From the NCBI GenBank assembly GCA_965224845.1, contig CBDDAJ010000032.1:62001-126000 (forward strand): 64,000 bases of DNA, in the 5' to 3' direction. Under the pieces are notes generated by a model that saw only the letters and a list, made by a program, of their open reading frames with translations, was not told where the DNA came from and ran no database searches. The position numbers and the translations under genes were made by a program. This stretch comes from Wocania_A sp965224845. GTDB taxonomy: Bacteria > Bacteroidota > Bacteroidia > Flavobacteriales > Flavobacteriaceae. Each line of letters starts with the position of its first letter. Position 1 is the stretch's first letter. Of this stretch, positions 25,357 through 34,058 are shown one piece after another.

Positions 25357-26394
25357 GTGAAATTAAAAAGAACATATCGTTTTGCGATTAAAACATCGCT
25401 CTATATAACGCTTTTTATAACGCTCTTAATGAGTGTTTTTTTGTATGCCTTTTATTCAATAAATTGGTTGCTAATTATAGTATTTGCTGTTACGTGTTAC
25501 TTGTTTTCATTTATAGTAATTCAATTAAGAGTTGAGCGTTTTATATATAGGCGTGTTAAAAAGATATATGATGATTTAACACTTTTAGAATCTGCTAGTT
25601 TAACAAGAGGCTCTATTACTACTGATATGGGAACGCTTACTAAAGAGATAGATAAGTTTGCTCGCGATAAAAAGTTAGAAATTGAAACCCTAAAAGTTCG
25701 AGAAAAATACCGTAAAGAATTTTTAGGCAATATATCACACGAATTAAAAACCCCTTTATTTACTGTTCAAGGCTATATTTTAACACTGTTAGATGGTGGT
25801 TTAGATGATAAAAGTATAAGAAAAAAATATCTGGAACGAGCAAATAAGGGTGTTGAAAGGCTTAGTTATATTGTAAAAGATTTGGATATGATCACCAAAT
25901 TAGAAGTTGGAGATTTAAGCTTAAATTTAGAAGTATTCGATATAGTAGAACTCGTAAAAAGTGTGTTTGATATGTTTGAAATACGTGCTCATAAAAAACG
26001 CATTACATTAACTTTTGATACCGATTATACTAAACCCATTTTAGTTAGAGCAGATAAAGAGCGTATTCAGCAAGTATTGGCAAATTTATTTGTAAATTCT
26101 ATAAAATACGGTCAGGAAAACGGAACAACAGAGATTAGTATAGAAAACTTAATAAAAAATAAGGTAATTGTAAGAGTAACAGATAATGGAGAAGGTATTG
26201 ATAGCAAACATTTATCTCGTTTATTTGAGCGCTTTTTTAGAGTAGATAAAACAGGAAACAGAAAAGTTGGAGGTTCAGGCTTAGGATTATCAATTGTAAA
26301 GCATATTATTGAAGCCCACGACGAAAAAATATATGTAGAAAGCGAAATTGGAGTAGGTAGTGAGTTTTCATTCACGCTTGAAAAGGCCAAATAA
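25357..26394 (+). CDS. Sensor histidine kinase
   Basis: A 345-residue membrane-bound kinase. Residues 10-50 hold two closely spaced hydrophobic helices with almost no periplasmic loop, so signal sensing is probably within the membrane or cytoplasm. The HisKA domain has His128 in NISHELKTPLFTVQGY, and the HATPase domain has the N box (LANLFVNSIKYG), the G1 box DNGEGI, the F box LFERFFRVDK and the G2 box GGSGLGLSIVK. The start is GTG (25357); the ATG at 25352 runs into a stop after two codons. It resembles PhoR-type kinases by layout, but no phosphate genes are adjacent. The 3' end overlaps the convergent glycosyltransferase gene by 27 bp. Confidence 0.95.
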   Translation: MKLKRTYRFAIKTSLYITLFITLLMSVFLYAFYSINWLLIIVFAVTCYLFSFIVIQLRVERFIYRRVKKIYDDLTLLESASLTRGSITTDMGTLTKEIDKFARDKKLEIETLKVREKYRKEFLGNISHELKTPLFTVQGYILTLLDGGLDDKSIRKKYLERANKGVERLSYIVKDLDMITKLEVGDLSLNLEVFDIVELVKSVFDMFEIRAHKKRITLTFDTDYTKPILVRADKERIQQVLANLFVNSIKYGQENGTTEISIENLIKNKVIVRVTDNGEGIDSKHLSRLFERFFRVDKTGNRKVGGSGLGLSIVKHIIEAHDEKIYVESEIGVGSEFSFTLEKAK

Positions 26395-27423
26395 GTCTTC
26401 AAAGTTCAGGTTGATATCAAAAGACGCTAAACCTTTATAACCCCCCGTATTTTTTAGTTTTTCTATAGTAAAATCGTCCTGGTTACAACTCGGTACTAAA
26501 TTTAAGCCTGTTAATCTTTTTGCTAAATACTCTTGTTCAAATTGCCCTGGAGTAGGGATAAAAAAAGCTTTTTTATTAAGTTTTGCTAAGTCCATTATTG
26601 TAGTATAACCAGATCTGGCAATTACTAAAGCACTTTTATTTATAGTTTTTTCTAGTAACTCCGAAGTCATAAAATTATAAATAACCATGTTGCCCATGCT
26701 TTTTATAGTTTGTTTTTTTTCTAAAACACCTTGTACAAAAACCACTGTCCCCTTATAGTTTTTTAACTCAATCAACAACTTTTCTTCAAGTAATGTTCGC
26801 TGTGGTTCAGGGCCTGAAAGCAGAACTAAAATATCATTTTCAATGTTTAAGTTCCTCCTTTTAAACCGACTTAAGGGGCCAATATACTTTTTAGGAATCT
26901 TAAGGGTGTCTGCATGTCCTAGTTTGCCACTCAAATTGATGCTATTATCCGAGTCGGGAACCCAGCAAACATCAAATTTATGTATAAATTTTTGATGCAT
27001 TTTAGTGCTTAACCACGTAGTATTTCCACTTAAAACATTTAATTGATGTGTTATAAAAACAGAAGGGATTTTTTTGCTGTATACCCCCAAACGATTATCA
27101 GAAATAACACCCGAAATAGTATTGTTTTCAATAACCTCATTTAATACTTTTTTTTCAGCTTTTATGGCCTTAATAAGCTTTGGAGAATCCTTTAATAACT
27201 TTAATTTAAATAGTTTTCCGCTTTTAGCATAAGTAATATGGTAGGATGGTAATTCAATAGAAGACAGACCAGGGAATTCCTTTTGCAAAAGGAGCAAAGC
27301 ATTACCATCACTTGCTATAATAGGTTCAAAACCACATTTAATAAGCGCATTAATAATAGGAATACATCTGGTAGCATGACCCAGTCCCCAATTTAAAGGT
27401 GCGATTAGTATTCGTTTTTTCAT
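26368..27423 (-). CDS. MurG-like (GT28-type) glycosyltransferase
   Basis: A 351-residue GT-B fold protein. The N-terminus IAPLNWGLGHATRCIPII resembles the sugar-acceptor glycine-rich loop of MurG/UGT-type enzymes. The C-terminal half has LLSGPEPQRT, VIARSGYTTIMDLA and IPTPGQFEQEYLAKRL, corresponding to the nucleotide-sugar binding site of family 28. It belongs to the 'glycosyltransferase family protein' group common in Bacteroidota and archaea; donor and acceptor are unknown. No membrane segment. It is a single-gene unit convergent with the histidine kinase gene. Confidence 0.82.
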   Translation of the reverse strand: MKKRILIAPLNWGLGHATRCIPIINALIKCGFEPIIASDGNALLLLQKEFPGLSSIELPSYHITYAKSGKLFKLKLLKDSPKLIKAIKAEKKVLNEVIENNTISGVISDNRLGVYSKKIPSVFITHQLNVLSGNTTWLSTKMHQKFIHKFDVCWVPDSDNSINLSGKLGHADTLKIPKKYIGPLSRFKRRNLNIENDILVLLSGPEPQRTLLEEKLLIELKNYKGTVVFVQGVLEKKQTIKSMGNMVIYNFMTSELLEKTINKSALVIARSGYTTIMDLAKLNKKAFFIPTPGQFEQEYLAKRLTGLNLVPSCNQDDFTIEKLKNTGGYKGLASFDINLNFEDLFGLFKRE

Positions 27424-27431
27424 TGTAATAT

Positions 27432-27470
27432 TTTGGGCGTGCCTTTCGCCAACTCAAGTCGGGCTTTCCT
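27432..27470. repeat. Degenerate Bacteroidota-type intergenic repeat
   Basis: The non-coding sequence GGGCGTGCCTTTCGCC, then AAGTCGGGCTTTCC, is GC-richer than its surroundings and resembles one half of a palindromic repeat that I recall from many Bacteroidota genomes (GGGCGTGCC ... GTCGGGCTTTCC). The second half is missing, so this would be a decayed copy. The rest of the 249-bp gap up to trmB shows nothing else. Confidence 0.4.
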
Positions 27471-27672
27471 CTTTATCTTTTTTTGTGCTAAGCTTGTGTT
27501 ATATCTCATCACATGTTCAAAGCCATTATAACTATTTATATTGTAATCCCTCATTTAGTTTGCAAAAAAAGGATACCGTATCAATCCCTCACGCAAAATT
27601 TCATTAAAATCAAAGATAAGGATATAAACACTCGCGTATATTTCCTTAATTTTACCAAAATTTTAAATAATT

Positions 27673-28350
27673 GTGGGAAGCAAAAATAAACTTAAAAGAT
27701 TTAAAGAAAACGAAACCTTTGTTAATGTGTTTCAACCAACGAGAGACGCCTTGGTAAGTGCTAATTTCAATTTAAAAGGGAATTGGCGAAACACGGTTTT
27801 TAAAAATAATAATCCGTTAGTTTTAGAGTTAGGCTGTGGCAAAGGAGAGTATAGTGTAGCTTTGGCCCAAAAGTATCCCAATAAAAATTTTATAGGCATA
27901 GATATAAAGGGCGCACGTTTTTGGAGAGGAGCGAAAACGGCTATTGAAGATAATATAAATAACGTGGCTTTTTTGCGAACACAAATTGAGCTTATAGATT
28001 ATGCTTTTGCAGAAAATGAAGTAGATGAAATCTGGATTACTTTTCCAGACCCTCAAATAAAATATAAACGTACAAAACATCGTATGACTAATGCTTCCTT
28101 TTTAAAACGCTATAAAACCATTTTAAAACCAGAAGGAGAAGTTAATTTAAAGACCGATAGCGAGTTTATGCATGGTTATACACTTGGATTATTACATGGA
28201 GCAGGCCATGAAGTGCTTTATGCGAACCACAATGTGTATAAACAAGAAGGTAGCCCTGAAGACGTTACCAGCATACAAACGTATTATGAATCGCAATATT
28301 TAGAGCAAAACAAACCAATTACGTATATTAGGTTTAAAATTAAAGGTTAG
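27673..28350 (+). CDS. trmB: tRNA (guanine-46-N7)-methyltransferase
   Basis: A 225-residue SAM-dependent methyltransferase that makes m7G46 in tRNA variable loops. The SAM site is visible in LVLELGCGKGEYSV and FIGIDIKGARFWRG; the conserved EIWITFPDPQIKYKRTKHRM and the C-terminal PITYIRFKIKG are TrmB signatures. The start codon is GTG at 27673; there is no alternative ATG near the conserved N-terminus. Its stop codon overlaps the GTG of the LysE-family gene by one base (TAGTG), so the two are translationally coupled. Confidence 0.93.
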   Translation: MGSKNKLKRFKENETFVNVFQPTRDALVSANFNLKGNWRNTVFKNNNPLVLELGCGKGEYSVALAQKYPNKNFIGIDIKGARFWRGAKTAIEDNINNVAFLRTQIELIDYAFAENEVDEIWITFPDPQIKYKRTKHRMTNASFLKRYKTILKPEGEVNLKTDSEFMHGYTLGLLHGAGHEVLYANHNVYKQEGSPEDVTSIQTYYESQYLEQNKPITYIRFKIKG

Positions 28351-28979
28351 TGGATATTACGGTCATCTTTTTTTTAGGATTATTAATAGCATTGGTTGGT
28401 GTTATTCCTCCTGGGTTATTAAACATGACAGCTGCTAAAATAAGTTTAAAAGAAGGACATTCAAGGGGGATAGTATTTTCTATTGGTGTTTGCGTTATTG
28501 TAATAGCTCAAACTTATATTGCCGCTATTTTTGCGAGGTATTTAAGTAATCACCCCGAAGTTATAGATATTCTTCAACGTGTAGCATTTGTTATTTTTGT
28601 TTTAATTACTATTTATTTTTTGTTTATAGCTAAGCGGCAACCCAAACAGCAAATAGAACCTAAGATAAGAAGCAAGCATAGCCGTTTTTTTCAAGGCCTA
28701 TTGTTGTCTTCTATCAATGTGTTCCCTATACCATATCAAGCTTATATGACTATTACTTTAGCCTCTTTTGGATGGTTAAAATTCGATCAAATAAGTATTA
28801 TAGCTTATGTTGCCGGAGCAGCATCAGGAACATTTGTAATGTTGTATATGTATATCTTCTTTTTTGATAAAATCAAAAAAAAGTCGTTTACTTCTCAAAG
28901 AAGTATGAATTATATTATTGGAGGCATTACAGGAATAATTTCGATAGTAACTTTAATAAACATCATTAACGAATTGTAA
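28350..28979 (+). CDS. LysE-family exporter
   Basis: A 209-residue integral membrane protein with six predicted helices and the LysE/RhtB features: a Gly/Pro-rich first helix (LIALVGVIPPGLLNMTAAKISLKEG), a charged loop around residues 90-105, and a final helix IIGGITGIISIVTLI. The family exports amino acids or small metabolites. It starts with GTG overlapping the trmB stop codon by one base and is followed 1 bp later by the alkyltransferase-like gene, so the three form an operon. The substrate cannot be told from the sequence. Confidence 0.85.
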   Translation: MDITVIFFLGLLIALVGVIPPGLLNMTAAKISLKEGHSRGIVFSIGVCVIVIAQTYIAAIFARYLSNHPEVIDILQRVAFVIFVLITIYFLFIAKRQPKQQIEPKIRSKHSRFFQGLLLSSINVFPIPYQAYMTITLASFGWLKFDQISIIAYVAGAASGTFVMLYMYIFFFDKIKKKSFTSQRSMNYIIGGITGIISIVTLINIINEL

Positions 28980-28980
28980 A

Positions 28981-29310
28981 ATGAAACCAGAAACCTTAAA
29001 TTTTTTCGATAAAGTTTACGAAGTTGCTCGATTAATCCCTTATGGACGAGTAACAAGTTATGGTGCTATTGCAAGGTATTTAGGCGCTGCCAGGAGTGCC
29101 CGTATGGTTGGTTATGCCATGAATGGATCTGGAGGTAAAGATGTGCCGGCACATCGCGTTGTGAACAGAAAAGGCTTATTAACCGGGAAGCACCATTTTG
29201 ATGGCACTAACTTAATGCAACAACTTTTAGAAAGTGAAGGCATAAAAGTGGTTGAGAATCAAATTCAAAACCTGGAAAGTGTGTTTTGGGATCCTAATGA
29301 ACTAAAATAA
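28981..29310 (+). CDS. Alkyltransferase-like protein (ATL), MGMT fold without the acceptor Cys
   Basis: A 109-residue protein equal to the C-terminal DNA-binding domain of O6-alkylguanine-DNA alkyltransferase. It retains the HTH with YGRVTSYGAIARYLG and RMVGYAMNG, but the active-site PCHR motif is PAHR (Ala57), so it cannot accept alkyl groups. In characterised ATLs (E. coli YbaZ/eAtl, S. pombe Atl1) such proteins bind O6-alkylguanine, flip it and hand the lesion to nucleotide excision repair. Cytoplasmic. It is the third gene of the trmB operon. Confidence 0.9.
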   Translation: MKPETLNFFDKVYEVARLIPYGRVTSYGAIARYLGAARSARMVGYAMNGSGGKDVPAHRVVNRKGLLTGKHHFDGTNLMQQLLESEGIKVVENQIQNLESVFWDPNELK

Positions 29311-29313
29311 TAC

Positions 29314-29703
29314 TTAGCTGGATTTAAAGTTGTGCTTTATAATAACAGGTTTTTCTTTTTTATCTGAAAAAGTTAAAATCTTTGAAAGTAATTCTGTTTC
29401 ATTTTTAAAAAGAGATTGTTTTAAAAGTTGCATCTCTTGCTCCATATGTTCTTTTATTTGTTTTTTGAGCCTATCTGTAAACGATAAATTGAACAATTTT
29501 TTATATAAAAACGTATGATTAGATAAGGTAATTTCGCCATCACTAATACAAATAGATATTTTGTTTTTTCTGTCAATTAAAAAATATTCATCAGATATAG
29601 GAGAAATTAACTTTTTAATAGACGCGTTACTTGAATAATTAGATACAATATCAATAATAAATTTTGCATCTTCCTTCATTGTTTTTTTCTTAAATAGGAA
29701 CAT
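29314..29703 (-). CDS. Hypothetical protein
   Basis: A 129-residue protein that I do not recognise. It has no signal peptide or membrane helix. The composition is Lys-, Ile- and Ser-rich, with a predicted alpha/beta N-terminal part (FIIDIVSNYSSN, EYFLIDRKNKISICISDGEI) and a charged helical C-terminal half. The start may be the second ATG at 29679 (MKEDAKF). It is convergent with the ATL gene (3-bp gap) and lies upstream of a 327-bp divergent region before the Mrp gene. Continuous normal-looking codon use over 129 residues supports it being real. Confidence 0.6.
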   Translation of the reverse strand: MFLFKKKTMKEDAKFIIDIVSNYSSNASIKKLISPISDEYFLIDRKNKISICISDGEITLSNHTFLYKKLFNLSFTDRLKKQIKEHMEQEMQLLKQSLFKNETELLSKILTFSDKKEKPVIIKHNFKSS

Positions 29704-30039
29704 CTTTTTTATTTTAAAACTTGATTTAAAATCAAGAAGATTATTTAGTGTTAAGAAACAATATCAATGCCAAAGTCACACTAAACACCCTATACACAGC
29801 GTTTTAGCGTATTAAAATGTATTTTAACTATTTAATTAATGAAATATTTGTTGTAATTTTTTATATGTGGGATAATGCTGTCTTTTTGAAGAATAGTTCT
29901 TAAATAAGTCTTATATGAAATGAATTTTAAACAATATAAATAAACCCAATTACTCGATAAATCATTTCAATTAAACCACTTTAAATTCTAAACAATTCAC
30001 TGTATATTTGTACTTTAGAATAAATCTAAATTGAATATA
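29704..30039. promoter_or_regulatory. AT-rich divergent intergenic region with a -7 box for the Mrp operon
   Basis: These 336 bases lie between the hypothetical gene (minus) and the Mrp gene (plus). The only clear element is TATATTTG at 30003-30010, an exact TAnnTTTG match 29 bp before the proposed GTG start. No ORF, hairpin or repeat of note was seen in the rest. Confidence 0.5.
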
Positions 30040-31176
30040 GTGAAGTTAAATAAACAAGATATATTAAAAGCGCTCGAATCTATTACTGTTCCTGGGGAAG
30101 GAATGAACATGATTGAGAGCAAAGCGGTTAAGAATGTTATTACTTTTGGAGACGAGGTCATAGTAGATATTACTATAGCTAACCCAAGTTTGCAGGCCAA
30201 AAAACGTGTTGAGGTCGATATTCTTAAAACCATTCATGAGCAAGTTTATGAGAAAGCTAAAATTACGGTAAACGTAAAGGTTGATGCACCTGCAAAACCA
30301 AAGGCAAATGTTATAAAAGGAAATCCAATCCCAGGAATACAAAACATTGTGGCAGTTGCTTCTGGAAAAGGAGGTGTTGGTAAATCTACTGTTACAGCAA
30401 ACCTTGCTGTATCCCTAGCAAAAATGGGCTTTAAAGTTGGTATTTTAGATGCCGATATTTATGGGCCATCAATTCCTATCATGTTTGATGTAGAAGCTGA
30501 AAGGCCGTTGGCTGTAAACATAGCAGGAAAATCTAAAATGAAACCAGTAGAAAATTATGGAGTTAAAGTGTTATCAATAGGATTTTTTACTAAACCAGAT
30601 CAAGCTGTAGTTTGGAGAGGGCCTATGGCTGCTAAGGCATTAAACCAAATGATTTTTGATGCACATTGGGGAGCACTTGATTTTATGTTAATCGATTTGC
30701 CTCCGGGAACTGGCGATATTCATTTAAGTATTATGCAATCACTTCCAATAACCGGAGCAGTGGTTGTTAGTACGCCACAAAATGTTGCGTTAGCTGATGC
30801 GAAAAAAGGAGTGGCGATGTTTCAACAAGATAGTATTAATGTACCGGTTTTAGGAATTATAGAAAATATGGCTTACTTTACACCTGCAGAACTCCCTGAT
30901 AATAAATATTTTATCTTTGGGAAAGCAGGTGCTAAAAATCTGTCAGAAGATTTAAAAGTACCATTCTTAGGAGAGCTGCCATTAGTACAAAGCATTCGGG
31001 AAGCAGGCGATGTAGGTCGTCCCGCAGCTTTACAAACGGCAACACCATTAGAACAAGCATTTGAGAGGTTAACTCAAAACATCGTAAAAGAGGTCGTTAG
31101 ACGAAATGACGATTTGCCTCCAACCGAAGCAATAAAAATTACAACAATGGCTGGATGTTCAGCAGTTAAAAAATAG
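30040..31176 (+). CDS. apbC: Mrp/NBP35/ApbC-family P-loop ATPase (Fe-S cluster carrier type), no CxxC
   Basis: A 378-residue protein with an N-terminal MIP18/DUF59 domain (about residues 1-95) and a deviant Walker A P-loop domain, SGKGGVGKST, with DADIYGPS, LIDLPPGTGD and VSTPQNVAL. The family carries and delivers 4Fe-4S clusters. Classical members have a C-terminal CxxC that binds the bridging cluster; here the equivalent region (ENMAYFTPAELPDNKYFIFG) has no Cys, and the only Cys in the protein is in the last ten residues (AGCSAVKK). The start is probably GTG at 30040; a TTG three codons upstream is possible. It is 2 bp ahead of the NifU gene and near the ferredoxin gene, so an Fe-S role remains likely. 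Confidence 0.9.
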   Translation: MKLNKQDILKALESITVPGEGMNMIESKAVKNVITFGDEVIVDITIANPSLQAKKRVEVDILKTIHEQVYEKAKITVNVKVDAPAKPKANVIKGNPIPGIQNIVAVASGKGGVGKSTVTANLAVSLAKMGFKVGILDADIYGPSIPIMFDVEAERPLAVNIAGKSKMKPVENYGVKVLSIGFFTKPDQAVVWRGPMAAKALNQMIFDAHWGALDFMLIDLPPGTGDIHLSIMQSLPITGAVVVSTPQNVALADAKKGVAMFQQDSINVPVLGIIENMAYFTPAELPDNKYFIFGKAGAKNLSEDLKVPFLGELPLVQSIREAGDVGRPAALQTATPLEQAFERLTQNIVKEVVRRNDDLPPTEAIKITTMAGCSAVKK

Positions 31177-31178
31177 TT

Positions 31179-31421
31179 ATGACATCAGAAGAACTTAAAT
31201 TAAATGTAGAGAAAGCATTAGAAGAAATTCGCCCATTTTTACAAAGTGATGGTGGCGATATTTCGTTGTTGGCTATTGAAAACGACACCCTTGTTAAAGT
31301 GCAACTTCAGGGCGCTTGTGTAGGCTGTAGTGTCAACCAAATGACGCTTAAATCTGGTGTTGAGATGACTATTAAAAAATATGCACCTCAAATTGAACAG
31401 GTTATTAATATTGATGCATAA
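31179..31421 (+). CDS. NifU-like C-terminal domain protein (Fe-S scaffold)
   Basis: An 80-residue stand-alone NifU C-terminal domain with the cluster-binding pair CVGC (GACVGCSVNQMTLKSGVE). Such proteins assemble or carry 4Fe-4S clusters. It is full-length for this class. It lies 2 bp after the Mrp stop codon, clearly in the same operon, which points to a scaffold-carrier pair for cluster delivery. Confidence 0.93.
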   Translation: MTSEELKLNVEKALEEIRPFLQSDGGDISLLAIENDTLVKVQLQGACVGCSVNQMTLKSGVEMTIKKYAPQIEQVINIDA

Positions 31422-31485
31422 CTATTCTTTTTTTAATTCCTACTAAAATAATAGAGAAACGTATTTCTAAATAACTTAGAAAGCT

Positions 31486-31493
31486 TATTTTTG
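31486..31493 (+). promoter_or_regulatory. -7 box TATTTTTG upstream of the ferredoxin gene
   Basis: An exact TAnnTTTG match, 48 bp before the ferredoxin ATG, in the 120-bp gap after the NifU gene. It suggests that the ferredoxin has its own promoter. Confidence 0.5.
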
Positions 31494-31541
31494 CGGCATA
31501 AATTGTGATATACTTTTATTAATCTAAGTATAAATTGAATT

Positions 31542-31874
31542 ATGGAACAAGACATAAACATTAAAATAACCGATAGAGACGGTGTAACGCATGAGGTTGT
31601 GGCACCTACAGATATGGCAATGAACCTTATGGAAGTTGTAAGGTCTTATGAGCTGGCCCCCGAAGGCACTATTGGTATTTGCGGCGGAATGGTAATGTGT
31701 GCTTCGTGTCAATGTTATGTGAATTCAAATCACGAATTGCCAGAGATGAGTGATGATGAAGAAGCTATGTTATCTGAAGCTTTCGATGTAAAAGACAATA
31801 GCCGTTTAGGTTGTCAAATACAAATGACTCCCAATATGGAAGGGTTAGAGGTGGAATTGGCTCCAGAAAGTTAA
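31542..31874 (+). CDS. 2Fe-2S ferredoxin, adrenodoxin type
   Basis: A 110-residue electron carrier with the adrenodoxin-like ligand pattern: Cys in IGICGGMVMCASC (C-x5-C-x2-C) and the fourth in RLGCQIQM. The acidic loop ELPEMSDDEEAMLSEA is where partners dock. It probably supplies electrons for Fe-S cluster assembly or to an oxygenase. It follows the Mrp-NifU pair on the same strand and overlaps the convergent GH18 gene by 4 bp. Confidence 0.93.
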   Translation: MEQDINIKITDRDGVTHEVVAPTDMAMNLMEVVRSYELAPEGTIGICGGMVMCASCQCYVNSNHELPEMSDDEEAMLSEAFDVKDNSRLGCQIQMTPNMEGLEVELAPES

Positions 31875-33070
31875 TTTTTACTCGCCCTGTAAATCGCGTT
31901 TAAAAGGCTGTTTTTTTCTTTAACGTCATGTCCAAGTTGCCAAAACATAATGCCGCCTAATTGGTGCTTTATACTATATTCTGTTTTGAGTTTTACAGAG
32001 ATGGTATCATCATATGTTATAAAAATACTGTCTTTTGCATTAAATAGATATGGCGCTTTTGCTATAGAATCCCAGTGTTTTTTATAAGCATAGTTGCTTT
32101 CGTATTTTTTTCTTATCTCTCTATAGGCATCAGTTGCATAGGCTCCTTTATTAGCTTGATATAAGCCATTATTAGTTGAAGACACACCTTTCCAGGCTTT
32201 ACCGTAAAAAGCGGCGCCAATTACAATTTGATTAGGGCTTACACCTTGCGTTATGCAGTAATCAACAATCCTTTCAACCGAACCAGGTTCATATTCAACA
32301 CCAAAGTCGGCACTCCTTCTTGTCATATCTTCATAAAAATCAGAAATCACAGAATCTTTTAAATGCTCATTTTTAATCCAGCCTAAAGGTGTATGATGGC
32401 CTGTAAATGGAGAATTCCCACTCATCTGATCGTAAGTCATTACATTCATATAATCTACATATTTCATCACCTCTTTAAGTTCTATATTTTCGTAATAAGG
32501 TTTCCATCCAGCAGAAGCAAAGGTTAGGGTTTGGGGCCTTTCTAGAGTGTTTAAAGCATTTCTAAGCTCTTTCATTAAAAGTGTGAAATTTTGCTTGTCT
32601 TCTGGTCTTGCTTTAGTATTTGCTGCTGGAATACAAGGGTATTCCCAATCTATATCTATTCCATCTAATGCATAGTCTTTAATAAACCTAAGCACACTTT
32701 TTACAAATTTCTTTCGGTTTGCAGGAGTATAAGACATATCAGAAAACCCTTTTGAGCCCCAACCACCACAAGCTATCATAAATTTAAGATCTGGATATGT
32801 TTTTCTTTGCTCGACCAGTTGACGGAGTTTCTTATCAAATGCAGTATTATTAAACTTCATTTCGTTATCAATAACTTTAGTAAACGAAAATATAATATGT
32901 GTTAATTGATGTAAAGGAAGTGTTTCCGGGTGGTAATCATCTTCTGGCACGTAGTAAGCCATAACAGCAATTTTATGCGCTTTTTGATCTATAGATTTTT
33001 TGCAACTAAAACTGTTAACAGTAATAGCTAAAATGATAATCAGTAAAAAATTATTTTTTAAAAGTGTCAT
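31871..33070 (-). CDS. Glycoside hydrolase family 18 lipoprotein (chitinase-like)
   Basis: A 399-residue lipoprotein (lipobox with Cys23 in VNSFSCKK) with a GH18 TIM barrel. The catalytic DxxDxDxE is intact: Asp136, Asp139, Asp141 and proton donor Glu143 in LDGIDIDWEYP. Other family features are FMIACGGWGSKGFS (SxGG-like), MNVMTYDQM and GGIMFWQLGHD. GH18 enzymes cleave beta-1,4-GlcNAc linkages by substrate-assisted catalysis; a membrane-anchored single-domain form could act on chitin oligosaccharides or as an endo-glycosidase. There is no carbohydrate-binding module. It lies 20 bp downstream of the metallophosphoesterase gene, probably in the same operon. Confidence 0.92.
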   Translation of the reverse strand: MTLLKNNFLLIIILAITVNSFSCKKSIDQKAHKIAVMAYYVPEDDYHPETLPLHQLTHIIFSFTKVIDNEMKFNNTAFDKKLRQLVEQRKTYPDLKFMIACGGWGSKGFSDMSYTPANRKKFVKSVLRFIKDYALDGIDIDWEYPCIPAANTKARPEDKQNFTLLMKELRNALNTLERPQTLTFASAGWKPYYENIELKEVMKYVDYMNVMTYDQMSGNSPFTGHHTPLGWIKNEHLKDSVISDFYEDMTRRSADFGVEYEPGSVERIVDYCITQGVSPNQIVIGAAFYGKAWKGVSSTNNGLYQANKGAYATDAYREIRKKYESNYAYKKHWDSIAKAPYLFNAKDSIFITYDDTISVKLKTEYSIKHQLGGIMFWQLGHDVKEKNSLLNAIYRASKN

Positions 33071-33090
33071 TTTAAAAGTTTTTAGTTGAT

Positions 33091-33990
33091 TTATGCGGTT
33101 TTATAATCTGCTACCTTTACAGGCCCTTCAAGAAGACTTCTTACTATTTGTAGGGTGCCATCTTCTTTAGTTGCTATATGCCATTTTATAAGTGATATTT
33201 TGCCGTTTTCAATTTCAATACCAGTTATACTACGCGGATGTACACAGCTTCCATCATTAAAAAATGCAATGTCTCCAGGTTCGGGAAATCGAGGCCTATG
33301 TGTATGCCCAACAATAGTTAGTAGATTATTGTTTTCTGAAATCCATTTTTTTATTCTGCGTTCTACCTTTATAAGTTCTTTGTAGTTTTTTGCGGGACTG
33401 GTTGGGTCTGCAATACCCATTACGTTTAAAGGTTTCCATAGCACACGAACCATAAAACGACTCCATTTCCAAAATAAGTAGTTCCACCAGTCGGCTTGAT
33501 GCCCGTGGGTTAAAAATAACTCTTGACCAGTTAAGCAATGTTTTAAAACTATAGCTTCGTGGTACTTTATATCTTTAAACAATTCGACATTTTCTCCCGT
33601 TTTAGCATCAAAATAGGTAGATAAATGTTTTTGTACATAATTAGAATTCCTGTAAACCATATCGTGGTTTCCCCATATCATATGTAACCTATTGGCCTTA
33701 TGAAACAATTTCATAAGCATATAAACATTTTTGTGAGCATTTAATATGGAATTAAACGATAGGTTTTCCCATAGCTCATCGCCATCGCCAATCTCACAAT
33801 ATTGAAACCCCTCGGCATAATAATGTTTTAAAGCATGAAAGTAAATGTTTCTATTATTAGCAAAATCGTCAGCAAAACTATTGTCTCCGCGATGGCAATC
33901 ACTAAAAAGAATAAACTTACTATCATCATCAAAATCAATGACATTCGCATTTTTATAAGCGCTATCTAATCTTTTTTTAGCTGAAAACAT
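33091..33990 (-). CDS. Calcineurin-like metallophosphoesterase
   Basis: A roughly 299-residue cytoplasmic phosphoesterase with the five metal-binding blocks: FSDCHRGD, GDGDELWE, WGNHD, LTHGHQADW and VGHTHRPRFPEPG. The GDxDELWE and GHTHRPR variants recall the LpxH-like UDP-diacylglucosamine pyrophosphatase relatives, but the substrate is uncertain. I use the ATG at 33990; the frame stays open to a TTG at 34008, which would overlap the terminator of the upstream gene. It is transcribed ahead of the GH18 lipoprotein gene. Confidence 0.88.
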   Translation of the reverse strand: MFSAKKRLDSAYKNANVIDFDDDSKFILFSDCHRGDNSFADDFANNRNIYFHALKHYYAEGFQYCEIGDGDELWENLSFNSILNAHKNVYMLMKLFHKANRLHMIWGNHDMVYRNSNYVQKHLSTYFDAKTGENVELFKDIKYHEAIVLKHCLTGQELFLTHGHQADWWNYLFWKWSRFMVRVLWKPLNVMGIADPTSPAKNYKELIKVERRIKKWISENNNLLTIVGHTHRPRFPEPGDIAFFNDGSCVHPRSITGIEIENGKISLIKWHIATKEDGTLQIVRSLLEGPVKVADYKTA

Positions 33991-34008
33991 AGGAGTAAAT
34001 GTAAACAA

Positions 34009-34035
34009 AAAAGCGTTTCAAAAAGAAACGCTTTT
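34009..34035 (-). terminator. Intrinsic terminator of the Met/His-rich OMP gene
   Basis: A perfect 11-bp stem (34009-34019 with 34025-34035) and a 5-nt loop, with a T-rich tract on the minus-strand side, sits 23 bp past the stop codon of the 34059-35078 gene. Confidence 0.88.
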
Positions 34036-34058
34036 GTTTTTTGGAGCAAAAAAGAGGT

